A DNA stretch of 5,459 nucleotides from an uncultured Oscillospiraceae bacterium (lineage in GTDB: Bacteria > Bacillota > Clostridia > Oscillospirales > Oscillospiraceae), in contig CANRNA010000131.1 in assembly GCA_947631805.1 (NCBI GenBank), positions 1 through 5,459 on the forward strand. The letters run 5' to 3'. The notes below the pieces were generated by a model, which saw only the letters and a program-made list of their open reading frames with translations, ran no database searches and was not told the DNA's origin. The translations under genes and the position numbers were made by a program. Below, piece after piece: positions 1-5,299 of the stretch; the stretch's first letter is position 1; each line of letters starts with the position of its first letter.

Positions 1-822
1 GGGGTCGTCCGCTGCCGGGCACGGGGCCGCTTTCGCCTGGACGAGCTCACCCCCCTGGTGGGGGACCGGGTGGAGGTGGAGCTGTCCGGCGACGAGGGCA
101 CCGTCACAAGGATACTGCCCAGAAAAAACGCTTTCCGCCGCCCGGCGGTGGCGAACGTGGACTATCTGGTGATGCTCCTGTCGGCGGCGTTGCCGGTGAC
201 GGACCCCTATCTGGCCGACCGGATAACGGTCCGGTGCGAGAAAAACGGCTGCGGCGTGATGCTCGTCATCAATAAGTGCGACTTAGACCCGGCGGAGGCG
301 CTCACGGAGATATTCGCCAGCACCGGCTACCCGGTCTTTCAGGTCAGCGCCGTGACCGGCCAGGGGATAGACACCCTGCGGCAGGCGATGGCGGGGAAGA
401 TATGCTGCCTCACCGGCAACTCCGGCGTGGGCAAGAGCAGCCTCATCAACGCCCTGGCCCCGGGCCTTGCCATCCCCACGGGCCAGGTGAGCCAAAAGCT
501 GGGCCGGGGCAGGCACACCACCCGGCATGTGGAGCTTTTCGACATCGGCGGCGGGACCCTCCTGGGGGACACCCCCGGCTTCGCCTCCTTCGGCGACGAG
601 GGAGAGGCCCCCATTTTGCCGGAGGAGCTTGCCGGGCTGTTCCCGGAATTCGCCCCCTGTCTGGGCAGGTGCCGATTTGACGACTGTACCCACCGGTCGG
701 AGCCGGGATGCGCTGTGCGCCGGGGGTCGGAGACGGGCGCCATCCACCCCAGCCGGTACGGCTCCTATCTGCGGCTGTACGCCGAGGCCGCCAGGCTCAA
801 CCGCTGGGAGATAACCACATAG
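1..822 (+). CDS. rsgA: Ribosome small-subunit-dependent GTPase A, 5'-truncated by window edge
   Basis: RsgA is a GTPase that binds the 30S subunit late in its assembly and checks the decoding centre. The reading frame is open from base 1, and the first residues (VVRCRARGRFRL, then PLVGDRVEVEL) are the typical end of the N-terminal OB-fold, so the GTG at 58 is not the start and only about 15-20 codons lie outside the window. The motifs come in circularly permuted order: G4 NKCD (271-282), G5 SA, G1 P-loop GNSGVGKSS (415-441), G2 region around HTTRHVEL, and G3 DTPG (568-579). The C-terminal zinc site follows as C-x4-C-x-H-x5-C (CRFDDCTHRSEPGC). The gene ends at TAG 820-822. The rpe gene that often follows rsgA in Firmicutes is absent; a small ORF and sipL follow instead. 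The gene looks intact where visible. Confidence 0.96.
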   Translation, partial: GVVRCRARGRFRLDELTPLVGDRVEVELSGDEGTVTRILPRKNAFRRPAVANVDYLVMLLSAALPVTDPYLADRITVRCEKNGCGVMLVINKCDLDPAEALTEIFASTGYPVFQVSAVTGQGIDTLRQAMAGKICCLTGNSGVGKSSLINALAPGLAIPTGQVSQKLGRGRHTTRHVELFDIGGGTLLGDTPGFASFGDEGEAPILPEELAGLFPEFAPCLGRCRFDDCTHRSEPGCAVRRGSETGAIHPSRYGSYLRLYAEAARLNRWEITT

Positions 823-851
823 AACACTTCACACGCCTTCCGTCATACAAT
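822..851 (+). promoter_or_regulatory. Putative sigma-E-type (mother-cell sporulation) promoter before the small ORF
   Basis: CATACAAT at 844-851 matches the B. subtilis sigma-E -10 consensus CATACAHT at all eight positions. GAACACT at 822-828 matches the -35 consensus KMATATT at five of seven, with a 15-nt spacer inside the usual range. A sigma-A promoter is not evident here. One problem is that transcription would begin near 858, leaving a leader of only about 13 nt and cutting into the GGGAGG ribosome binding site, so the call is tentative. Confidence 0.4.
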
Positions 852-864
852 GGACGGGAGGCGT
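833..864 (+). repeat. 12-bp inverted repeat around the -10 and RBS of the small ORF
   Basis: ACGCCTTCCGTC (833-844) pairs with GACGGGAGGCGT (853-864) over 12 positions, 11 Watson-Crick plus one G.U, with an 8-nt loop (845-852). The right arm contains GGGAGG (856-861), the ribosome binding site of the 871 ORF, and the loop holds most of the putative -10. In transcripts reading through from rsgA the hairpin would bury the RBS. It could also be a weak rsgA terminator, but only a poor T-run (TTGCTGT) follows. Confidence 0.6.
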
Positions 865-870
865 TGCTGT

Positions 871-1026
871 ATGCGAAGACGAGGGAGAAGAGGGAGCGTG
901 TGCGGCGCGGCGGCGGTGACGGTGGGCTCGCTCATCCTGCTGGCGCTCATCCTGCCCACCTGGTTTTGGTGGCTGGTGTGCGGCGGGCTGCTTGTCTGGG
1001 GCGGTGTGTGGCTGATGCGCTGCTGA
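871..1026 (+). CDS. 51-aa Trp-rich small membrane protein, unknown function
   Basis: I do not recognise this family by name. ATG 871 is preceded by GGGAGG (856-861) with 9 nt spacing, and the frame runs 51 codons to TGA 1024-1026. The product has an Arg-rich N terminus (MRRRGRRG), then a hydrophobic stretch at about residues 11-28, a Pro hinge at P29, and a second hydrophobic stretch at about 31-49 with five Trp in the second half (W31, W33, W34, W43, W47), ending MRC. By the positive-inside rule the N terminus would be cytoplasmic, and the two segments could form a helical hairpin. An in-frame ATG at 850 lies upstream but has no RBS; a GTG at 898 with a purine-rich upstream region would give a 42-aa form lacking the Arg tail. 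The position before sipL and the sigma-E-like promoter suggest a sporulation role, which is inference only. Confidence 0.68.
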   Translation: MRRRGRRGSVCGAAAVTVGSLILLALILPTWFWWLVCGGLLVWGGVWLMRC

Positions 1027-1030
1027 CAAA

Positions 1031-1059
1031 GCATAAATCCCTTCGGGGGCGCATACCCT
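1031..1059 (+). promoter_or_regulatory. Putative sigma-E promoter of sipL
   Basis: GCATAAA (1031-1037) matches the sigma-E -35 consensus KMATATT at five of seven positions, and CATACCCT (1052-1059) matches the -10 CATACAHT at seven of eight, with a 14-nt spacer. The predicted start is near 1066, giving a 27-nt leader with the AAGGAG ribosome binding site inside it. This agrees with what is known for sipL in Clostridioides difficile, which is expressed in the mother cell under sigma-E. Confidence 0.6.
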
Positions 1060-1080
1060 TGCATAGAAAATCATGCAAGG
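1057..1080 (+). repeat. 8-bp perfect inverted repeat overlapping sipL -10 and RBS
   Basis: CCTTGCAT (1057-1064) and ATGCAAGG (1073-1080) are perfect inverted copies separated by 8 nt. The left arm overlaps the end of the putative -10. The right arm covers the first part of AAGGAG (1077-1082), the sipL ribosome binding site. It could be a protein-binding dyad, or an RNA hairpin formed only in transcripts that start upstream. Confidence 0.6.
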
Positions 1081-1092
1081 AGCGAGCGCAGT

Positions 1093-2598
1093 ATGGATAC
1101 AGCCCTCAAAAAGAATATATACGAGCACCTGGCCCCGGTGTGGACCGGGTCCTTCAGCCGGGACTTCACCACCGAGAGCATCGTGCCCGACGCCATGCCG
1201 GACGTGGCCTCGGTGGTGGACGCGGAGGGAATCGTCACTTTGCGGAGCAAGGAGACGGAGGCGGGGGCCGTTACCCTGGCCGCCTCCGTCAGCGCGTCAG
1301 TGATGTATATGCCCGAGGGGGACGGCCCCATGCAGAGCCTGTCGGTTACGGTGCCGGTGGAGCTGCGGGCGGACGCGCCGGGGGCGGACACGGACTGCCG
1401 GACGGTGGCCCGTCTCCGCGTCCGGGCCCTGGACGCCAGGACCGTCAACTCCCGGAAGCTGTCCGTCCGGGTGGACGTGGACTGGGACATAGCCGTCTAT
1501 CAGAAGCGGAGCCTGGAGTTGGCGGCCGCCCTGGAGCAGGACGACGGCTCTGTCCACATCCTGCCTCGGTCCGCCCCCATGGTCACGGTGGCGGACGTGC
1601 GGGAGAAGACCTTCGTGGTGACGGATGAGTATCAGCTCCCGGCGGGCTGCGCCGGGGCGGAGCGGATACTGAGCCAGCGGGCGGAGGCCGTGGTGGAGGA
1701 CGTGAAGTACGTCAGCGGCAAGGTGGTCTTCCGGGGCCGGATACGGGCCGGGCTCATCTTTGTCGGGCGGGAGGACGGCCGGATATACGCCGGGCGGTAT
1801 GAGACGGAGTTCTCCCAGATCATGGAGGTGGACGCGGCGGCCCCCGAGGCCAGCGCGGAGACGACCCTGATGTTCACCGGCGCCTATTTCGACCTGCCTG
1901 ACAGGGCCGACGAGAACGGCCGGGTGACGGCGGAGCTGCACCTGGTGGCCCAGACGGTCTGCCGCCAGAGCGGCGAGGCGGATTACATCGCGGACGCCTA
2001 CAGCAACCGGACGGCCCTCATTGCCCAGACGGAGCAGGTGACCCTGGTCAGCTCTGTGCGGCCGGTATTCATGCGCCAGACCGTCACCGGCAGCGCCGAG
2101 CTCATGGGCGGGCCGGGAGAGGTGCTGAGCGTGTCCGCCGCCGTGGGCGGCGTCACGGTGGAGGGAGAGACGGTGAAGACCGCCGTGGGCATCCGGGCCG
2201 TCATTGGCCTGGAGGGGGGCGGCTATACCACCGCCCGGTGCCGTCTGACGGCGGAGTTCACCACCGACATCCCCGCCGGGACGGAGCTGAAAAACGTGAC
2301 CGTCACCGCGCAGGACGTGTTCTGCGCCGCGGCGGGAGGGGGGCTGGACGTGCGGGCCGCCCTGCAGATGGAGGCCGTCGCCGTCACCAAAACGGCCCTC
2401 AGCGCCGTGACGGCGCTTTCCGAGGACGCCGAGGCCTGGGCCGATATGCCCGCCGCGCCCTCTATCACCCTGGCCCGTGTGGAGCCGGGGGCGGATATGT
2501 GGGCCGTGGCCAAGCGCTACCGGTCCACGGTGGAGGCCATCGCCGCGGCAAACGAGGGCCGGGAGGCGGGACTTCTTTTAATTCCGAAGGCAAGATGA
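1093..2598 (+). CDS. sipL: SipL-like spore coat/cortex assembly protein (SPOCS/DUF3794 plus LysM)
   Basis: SipL is a mother-cell protein that, in C. difficile, binds the coat basement-layer ATPase SpoIVA and is needed for the coat to encase the forespore. The 501-aa product has the same architecture. An N-terminal SPOCS-type segment (about 25-135) carries PDAMPDVASVVDAEGIVTL. A second, the clearest, is at about 190-250 (AEAVVEDVKYVSGKVVFRGRI and on through the YETEFSQ region), and a third at about 335-400. The C-terminal LysM (about 457-498) has the pattern V-x-PGADMW-x-VAKRY, EAIAAAN and LLLIP. In C. difficile the LysM domain mediates SpoIVA binding, so it is probably a protein-interaction module here too. 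ATG 1093 has AAGGAG 10 nt upstream. There is no signal peptide or membrane segment, as expected for a protein acting in the mother-cell cytoplasm. No terminator is visible before yebC. Other DUF3794-LysM coat proteins exist, so strict orthology is likely rather than proven. Confidence 0.88.
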   Translation: MDTALKKNIYEHLAPVWTGSFSRDFTTESIVPDAMPDVASVVDAEGIVTLRSKETEAGAVTLAASVSASVMYMPEGDGPMQSLSVTVPVELRADAPGADTDCRTVARLRVRALDARTVNSRKLSVRVDVDWDIAVYQKRSLELAAALEQDDGSVHILPRSAPMVTVADVREKTFVVTDEYQLPAGCAGAERILSQRAEAVVEDVKYVSGKVVFRGRIRAGLIFVGREDGRIYAGRYETEFSQIMEVDAAAPEASAETTLMFTGAYFDLPDRADENGRVTAELHLVAQTVCRQSGEADYIADAYSNRTALIAQTEQVTLVSSVRPVFMRQTVTGSAELMGGPGEVLSVSAAVGGVTVEGETVKTAVGIRAVIGLEGGGYTTARCRLTAEFTTDIPAGTELKNVTVTAQDVFCAAAGGGLDVRAALQMEAVAVTKTALSAVTALSEDAEAWADMPAAPSITLARVEPGADMWAVAKRYRSTVEAIAAANEGREAGLLLIPKAR

Positions 2599-2608
2599 CG
2601 CCAGACGG

Positions 2609-2637
2609 TTGATATTGGGAAGATTTTGTGCTACAAT
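2609..2637 (+). promoter_or_regulatory. Sigma-A promoter of yebC (probably also rnpB)
   Basis: The -35 is TTGATA (2609-2614) and the -10 is TACAAT (2632-2637), with the ideal 17-nt spacer and an extended -10 TGC at 2629-2631. The predicted start is near 2644. It begins 11 nt after the sipL stop codon. It looks strong, which suits a unit that includes RNase P RNA. Confidence 0.85.
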
Positions 2638-2639
2638 GA

Positions 2640-2660
2640 CCTGTAACGTAACGATACAGG
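2640..2660 (+). promoter_or_regulatory. 21-bp dyad over the yebC transcription start, candidate operator
   Basis: The half-sites CCTGTA (2640-2645) and TACAGG (2655-2660) are exact inverted copies. Between them CGT (2647-2649) and ACG (2651-2653) are again inverted copies around the centre base 2650. Nine of ten positions per half are symmetric, the exception being A/A at 2646 and 2654. The dyad starts 2 bp after the -10 and spans the predicted start and the first bases of the AGGGGG ribosome binding site (2658-2663). The geometry is that of a repressor operator; no regulator can be named. Confidence 0.55.
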
Positions 2661-2672
2661 GGGATAATCACC

Positions 2673-3413
2673 ATGTCCGGACATTCCAAGTGGCACAACA
2701 TACAAAAGACAAAGGGCGCGGCTGACGCCAAGAGAGCCCAGGCATTCACCAAGATCGCCCGCGAGATCATCGTGGCGGTGAAGGAGGGGGGCAGCGGCGA
2801 CCCGAAGAACAACATGCGCCTGGCCGCCGTCATCACCAAGGCCAAGGCGGCCAATATGCCCAACGACAACATCAAGCGCACCATCGACAAGGCCCTTGGC
2901 AGCGGCGACACCTCCAGCTTCGAGTCCGTCACCTACGAGGGCTACGGCCCCAGCGGCGTGGCCGTCATCGTGGAGGCTATGACCGACAACCGCAACCGCA
3001 CCGCCAGCGAGGTGCGCCACTGCTTCGACAAGTACAACGGCAACCTGGGCCCCACCAACTGCGTCAGCTGGTCCTTTGACCGGAAGGGCGTCATCGTGGT
3101 GGACAACGAGGACGGGGACCTGGACGAGGACACGGTCCTGATGGACGCCATGGAGGCGGGTGCCGCCGACATGGAGACGGAGGAGGGCGTGTTCACCCTC
3201 TACACCGCCCCGGAGGACGTGACCGCCGTGGCCGATTACATGACCGCCCACGGCTACAAGCTGGACTCCGCCCAGGAGGAGATGGTGCCCCAGTCCTACG
3301 TGACCCTCACCGCGGAGGGGGACAGGAAAAACATGCAGAAGATGCTGGACGTGTTCGAGGACAACGACGACGTGCAGAACGTCTGGCACAACTGGGAGAA
3401 TATGGACGACTGA
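2673..3413 (+). CDS. yebC: YebC/PmpR/TACO1-family protein
   Basis: This is a cytoplasmic 246-aa protein of normal family length. YebC proteins were long annotated as transcriptional regulators; TACO1 activates mitochondrial COX1 translation, and recent work links bacterial YebC to relief of ribosome stalling at proline-rich sequences. The N-terminal signature SGHSKWHNIQKTKGAADAKR (2-21) is followed by the FTKIAREI helix and PNDNIKRTIDKALG. The central family block is YEGYGPSGVAVIVEAMTDN (88-106) continuing to NRTASEVR, then GNLG and VSWSFDRKG. The end, DDVQNVWHNW (232-241), is the usual C-terminal motif with Trp where Tyr is common. The start ATG 2673 has AGGGGG (2658-2663) 9 nt upstream. The stop TGA lies about 7 nt before the RNase P RNA, with no terminator between, so the two are probably transcribed together. 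A molecular role as translation factor rather than DNA-binding regulator is the more likely reading. Confidence 0.96.
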   Translation: MSGHSKWHNIQKTKGAADAKRAQAFTKIAREIIVAVKEGGSGDPKNNMRLAAVITKAKAANMPNDNIKRTIDKALGSGDTSSFESVTYEGYGPSGVAVIVEAMTDNRNRTASEVRHCFDKYNGNLGPTNCVSWSFDRKGVIVVDNEDGDLDEDTVLMDAMEAGAADMETEEGVFTLYTAPEDVTAVADYMTAHGYKLDSAQEEMVPQSYVTLTAEGDRKNMQKMLDVFEDNDDVQNVWHNWENMDD

Positions 3414-3418
3414 GAGGT

Positions 3419-3769
3419 ATGGTGAGCTGTCCGAATGGCCGCGGGCATGAGCCGAAAGGCTGTGCGTGAGGAAAGTCCGGGCTCCATAGGGCAAGGATAA
3501 CGGGTAACGCCCGCCGATGGCGACATCAGGACAAGTGCAACAGAAACAGACCGCCGCGCTTTTGCGCGGTAAGGGTGGAAAGGCGGTGTAAGAGACCACC
3601 CGGCGCTCTGGCGACAGTGCGCCGCTGTAAACTCTATCCGGAGCAACACCGTGGAGGGGAACATGACCGGCCCGGTCTCCCCGGGGAGGTGGCTGGAGCG
3701 TGACGGCAACGTCCCGCCTAGATAGATGGCCATTTTTAACAGGATCCGGCTTACAGGACAACTCACATC
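3419..3769 (+). ncRNA. rnpB: RNase P RNA, bacterial class A
   Basis: This is the catalytic RNA that removes tRNA 5' leaders, working with the protein RnpA. The conserved core is clear: GAGGAAAGTCCGGGCTCC (3468-3485), ACAGAAACAGACCGCC, GGTGTAAGAGACCACC, TAAACTCTATCCGGAGCAA, and CTAGATAGATGGCC followed by ACAGGATCCGGCTTAC. Helix P4 can be drawn as AAG-U-CCGG (3473-3480, bulged U at 3476) with CCGGCTT (3746-3752). P1 pairs 3422-3432 with 3756-3766, 10 of 11 positions, fixing the ends to within a few bases; an outer stem 3416-3421/3771-3776 may extend it in the precursor. P12 has the hairpin CCGCGC-TTTT-GCGCGG (3554-3569). The order of elements is that of class A, as expected in Clostridia and unlike Bacillus. 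Two positions differ from E. coli at conserved sites (U294 to G at 3686, A351 to G at 3743). I see no promoter of its own; the terminator follows at 3777. Confidence 0.97.
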
Positions 3770-3776
3770 CCATATC

Positions 3777-3810
3777 AAAAAGAGACAGGATTCGCTCCTG
3801 TCTCTTTATT
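3777..3810 (+). terminator. Intrinsic terminator after rnpB
   Basis: AAAGAGACAGGA (3779-3790) pairs perfectly with TCCTGTCTCTTT (3796-3807) over 12 bp, with the 5-nt loop TTCGC and a T-rich tail ending TTTATT. The A-run before the stem could make it work weakly on the opposite strand too. It ends the yebC-rnpB unit and isolates the murD promoter. Confidence 0.9.
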
Positions 3811-3851
3811 GCATACCGGGGCATTTTCAGCAAATTGTAGTTATTCGTTTC

Positions 3852-3880
3852 TTGTATGCCACAACATATTGCGGTATACT
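3852..3880 (+). promoter_or_regulatory. Sigma-A promoter of murD
   Basis: The -35 is TTGTAT (3852-3857) and the -10 is TATACT (3875-3880), with an exact 17-nt spacer in an AT-rich stretch right after the rnpB terminator. The predicted start is near 3887, giving a leader of about 21 nt. This rules out the in-frame ATG at 3881 as a start codon from this promoter. Confidence 0.8.
3854..3879 (+). repeat. 26-bp imperfect dyad between -35 and -10 of murD
   Basis: GTATGCCACAACA (3854-3866) and TATTGCGGTATAC (3867-3879) are inverted copies at 10 of 13 positions. The dyad fills the spacer and overlaps both promoter hexamers. A protein bound here would block RNA polymerase. Part of the symmetry (GTAT/ATAC) comes from the promoter hexamers themselves, but the inner CC-x-CAA/TTG-x-GG does not. 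Confidence 0.45.
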
Positions 3881-3892
3881 ATGTTCGGTTAT

Positions 3893-3899
3893 AAGGAGG
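3893..3899 (+). promoter_or_regulatory. Ribosome binding site that sets the TTG start of murD
   Basis: AAGGAGG is a perfect Shine-Dalgarno sequence 8 nt before TTG 3908. No ATG or GTG in the murD frame lies at a usable distance downstream of it, so it selects the TTG. Confidence 0.9.
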
Positions 3900-3907
3900 A
3901 AATCGCC

Positions 3908-5293
3908 TTGACCCTGAAAGAATACTTATCCGGCCTTGTGGGAAAGCGCGTTGCCGTTGTGGGCGCGGGACTCTCCAACAGGCCCCTGATCGGCCTGCTG
4001 GCGGACGCCGGTGTGGACACCACGGTATACGACCGGTCCGACCGGGACGCCCTGGGGGCCTTTTACGACGCCTCCAGCGCCCAGGGCGTGCGCTTTAGCC
4101 TGGGGACGAACTATCTGGATGGCCTGGAGGGGGATGTGATCTTCCGCACCCCCAGCTTCCTGCCCACCCAGCCCGCCCTGGAGCGGGCGGCGCGCCAGGG
4201 GGCGGAGGTGACGAGCGAGATGGAGGTATTCCTCCGGCTGTGCCCCTGCCCGGTGACGGCCGTCACCGGCTCCGACGGCAAGACCACCACCACCACGGTC
4301 ATCGCCCGGCTGCTGGAGGCCGCTGGGCAGAAGGTCTGGCTGGGGGGGAACATCGGCCGCCCGCTGCTGGCGGACGTGGACAGCATCGCCCCCGGCGACG
4401 CCGCCGTGCTGGAGCTGAGCTCCTTTCAGCTCCACAGCATGCGCTGCGCCCCCGAGAGGGCGGTCATCACCAACATCGCCCCCAATCACTTGGACATCCA
4501 CCGGGATTACCAGGACTATATCGACGCGAAAAAGCAGATATTCCGCCATCAGAGGCCGACCGGGCGGCTGGTGCTGAACCGGGACAACCCTGTCACGGCT
4601 GCCTGCGCCGCCGAGGCACGCTGTCCCGTGGTCTGGTTCAGCCGCCGGGAAAAGGTCCCCCAGGGGGTGTATCTGGACGGCGACGGGGTGATACGCGCCG
4701 CCTTCGACGGCGAGGAGACGGACATACTGCCCGCCGGGGAGATACGGGTGCCCGGTATGCACAACGTGGAGAACATGATGACGGCCTTCGCCGCCCTGTG
4801 GGGGACCGTTTCCCCTGCCATCATGGCCGACACGGCCAGGTCGTTCCAGGGGGTGGCCCACCGTCTGGAGACGGTCCGGGTGCTCCGGGGGGTCACGTAT
4901 ATCAACGACTCCATCGCCTCCAGCCCGGACAGGACCAGGGCGGGACTGGCCTGCTTTGACAAAAAGGTCATCCTCATCGCCGGAGGCAAGGACAAGGGCG
5001 TGCCCTTTAACAGCCTGGGCCCGGCGATATGTCAGAAGGTGAAGCGGCTCTATCTCACCGGCCTGACGGCGGATAAGATACGTCAGGCGGTGGTGAGCGC
5101 TCCCCAGTACGTCCCCGGTGCCCCGGAGATATATATGATAGATGATTTCACCGAGGCGGTCATGGCGGCGGCCCATAGCGCCGGGGAGGGGGACACGGTC
5201 CTTCTCAGCCCGGCCAGCACCTCCTTTGACCGGTTCAAAAACTTCGAGGAGCGGGGAGACCTGTTCCGGCACATCATAGAGAGATTGGAGTGA
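3908..5293 (+). CDS. murD: UDP-N-acetylmuramoyl-L-alanine--D-glutamate ligase
   Basis: MurD adds D-glutamate to UDP-MurNAc-L-Ala using ATP, a cytoplasmic step of peptidoglycan precursor synthesis. Read from TTG 3908 the protein is 461 aa, normal for the family. The N-terminal Rossmann-type domain binds the UDP-sugar (RVAVVGAGLSNRPLI, 14-28; EMEVF, 104-108). The central ATPase domain has the P-loop TGSDGKTTTT (120-129), ELSSFQL (169-175) and NHLDIHRDYQDYIDAKKQIF (193-212), where K208 aligns with the carbamylated Lys of E. coli MurD. Next come PGMHNVENMMTA (282-293), HRLE (318-321) and NDSIASSPDRT (333-343). The C-terminal domain that binds D-Glu has GGKDKG (359-364) and SPASTSFDRFKNFEERG (434-450). 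The P-loop has SDGK instead of the TNGK common elsewhere. The gene is outside a division/cell-wall cluster, with its own promoter, and overlaps the ribosome binding site of the next gene. Confidence 0.96.
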   Translation: MTLKEYLSGLVGKRVAVVGAGLSNRPLIGLLADAGVDTTVYDRSDRDALGAFYDASSAQGVRFSLGTNYLDGLEGDVIFRTPSFLPTQPALERAARQGAEVTSEMEVFLRLCPCPVTAVTGSDGKTTTTTVIARLLEAAGQKVWLGGNIGRPLLADVDSIAPGDAAVLELSSFQLHSMRCAPERAVITNIAPNHLDIHRDYQDYIDAKKQIFRHQRPTGRLVLNRDNPVTAACAAEARCPVVWFSRREKVPQGVYLDGDGVIRAAFDGEETDILPAGEIRVPGMHNVENMMTAFAALWGTVSPAIMADTARSFQGVAHRLETVRVLRGVTYINDSIASSPDRTRAGLACFDKKVILIAGGKDKGVPFNSLGPAICQKVKRLYLTGLTADKIRQAVVSAPQYVPGAPEIYMIDDFTEAVMAAAHSAGEGDTVLLSPASTSFDRFKNFEERGDLFRHIIERLE

Positions 5294-5299
5294 TATACC

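Noticed and set aside
58..60. GTG as the start of rsgA
   Set aside because: The frame stays open to base 1, and the residues before it match the RsgA OB-fold (RARGRFRL), so the gene continues past the window edge.
1039..1048. CCC-TTCG-GGG as a terminator between the small ORF and sipL
   Set aside because: It is only a 3-bp stem with no T-run behind it, and it lies inside the spacer of the putative sipL promoter.
708..1628. Plus-strand open frame of about 306 codons running from the end of rsgA into sipL
   Set aside because: It overlaps two well-supported genes in another frame, is rich in Arg, Gly and Pro as shadow frames in GC-rich DNA are, and conflicts with the better-supported small ORF at 871-1026.
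1297..1941. Minus-strand open frame of about 214 codons inside sipL
   Set aside because: It is an antisense shadow without motifs, and sipL on the other strand has clear SPOCS and LysM similarity.
2599..2608. Terminator for sipL before the yebC promoter
   Set aside because: No GC-rich stem followed by a T-run exists between the sipL stop and 2672, so none is annotated; read-through into yebC is possible.
2631..3833. Long open frame of about 400 codons on the minus strand opposite yebC and rnpB
   Set aside because: It lies antisense to a certain yebC and a certain RNase P RNA, has a His/Val/Gly-biased low-complexity composition typical of GC-rich shadow frames, and has no recognisable domain.
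3881..3883. In-frame ATG as an alternative murD start
   Set aside because: It directly follows the -10 hexamer, so it would lie upstream of the predicted transcript start, and it has no ribosome binding site. The TTG at 3908 has a perfect one, and murD homology begins just after it.
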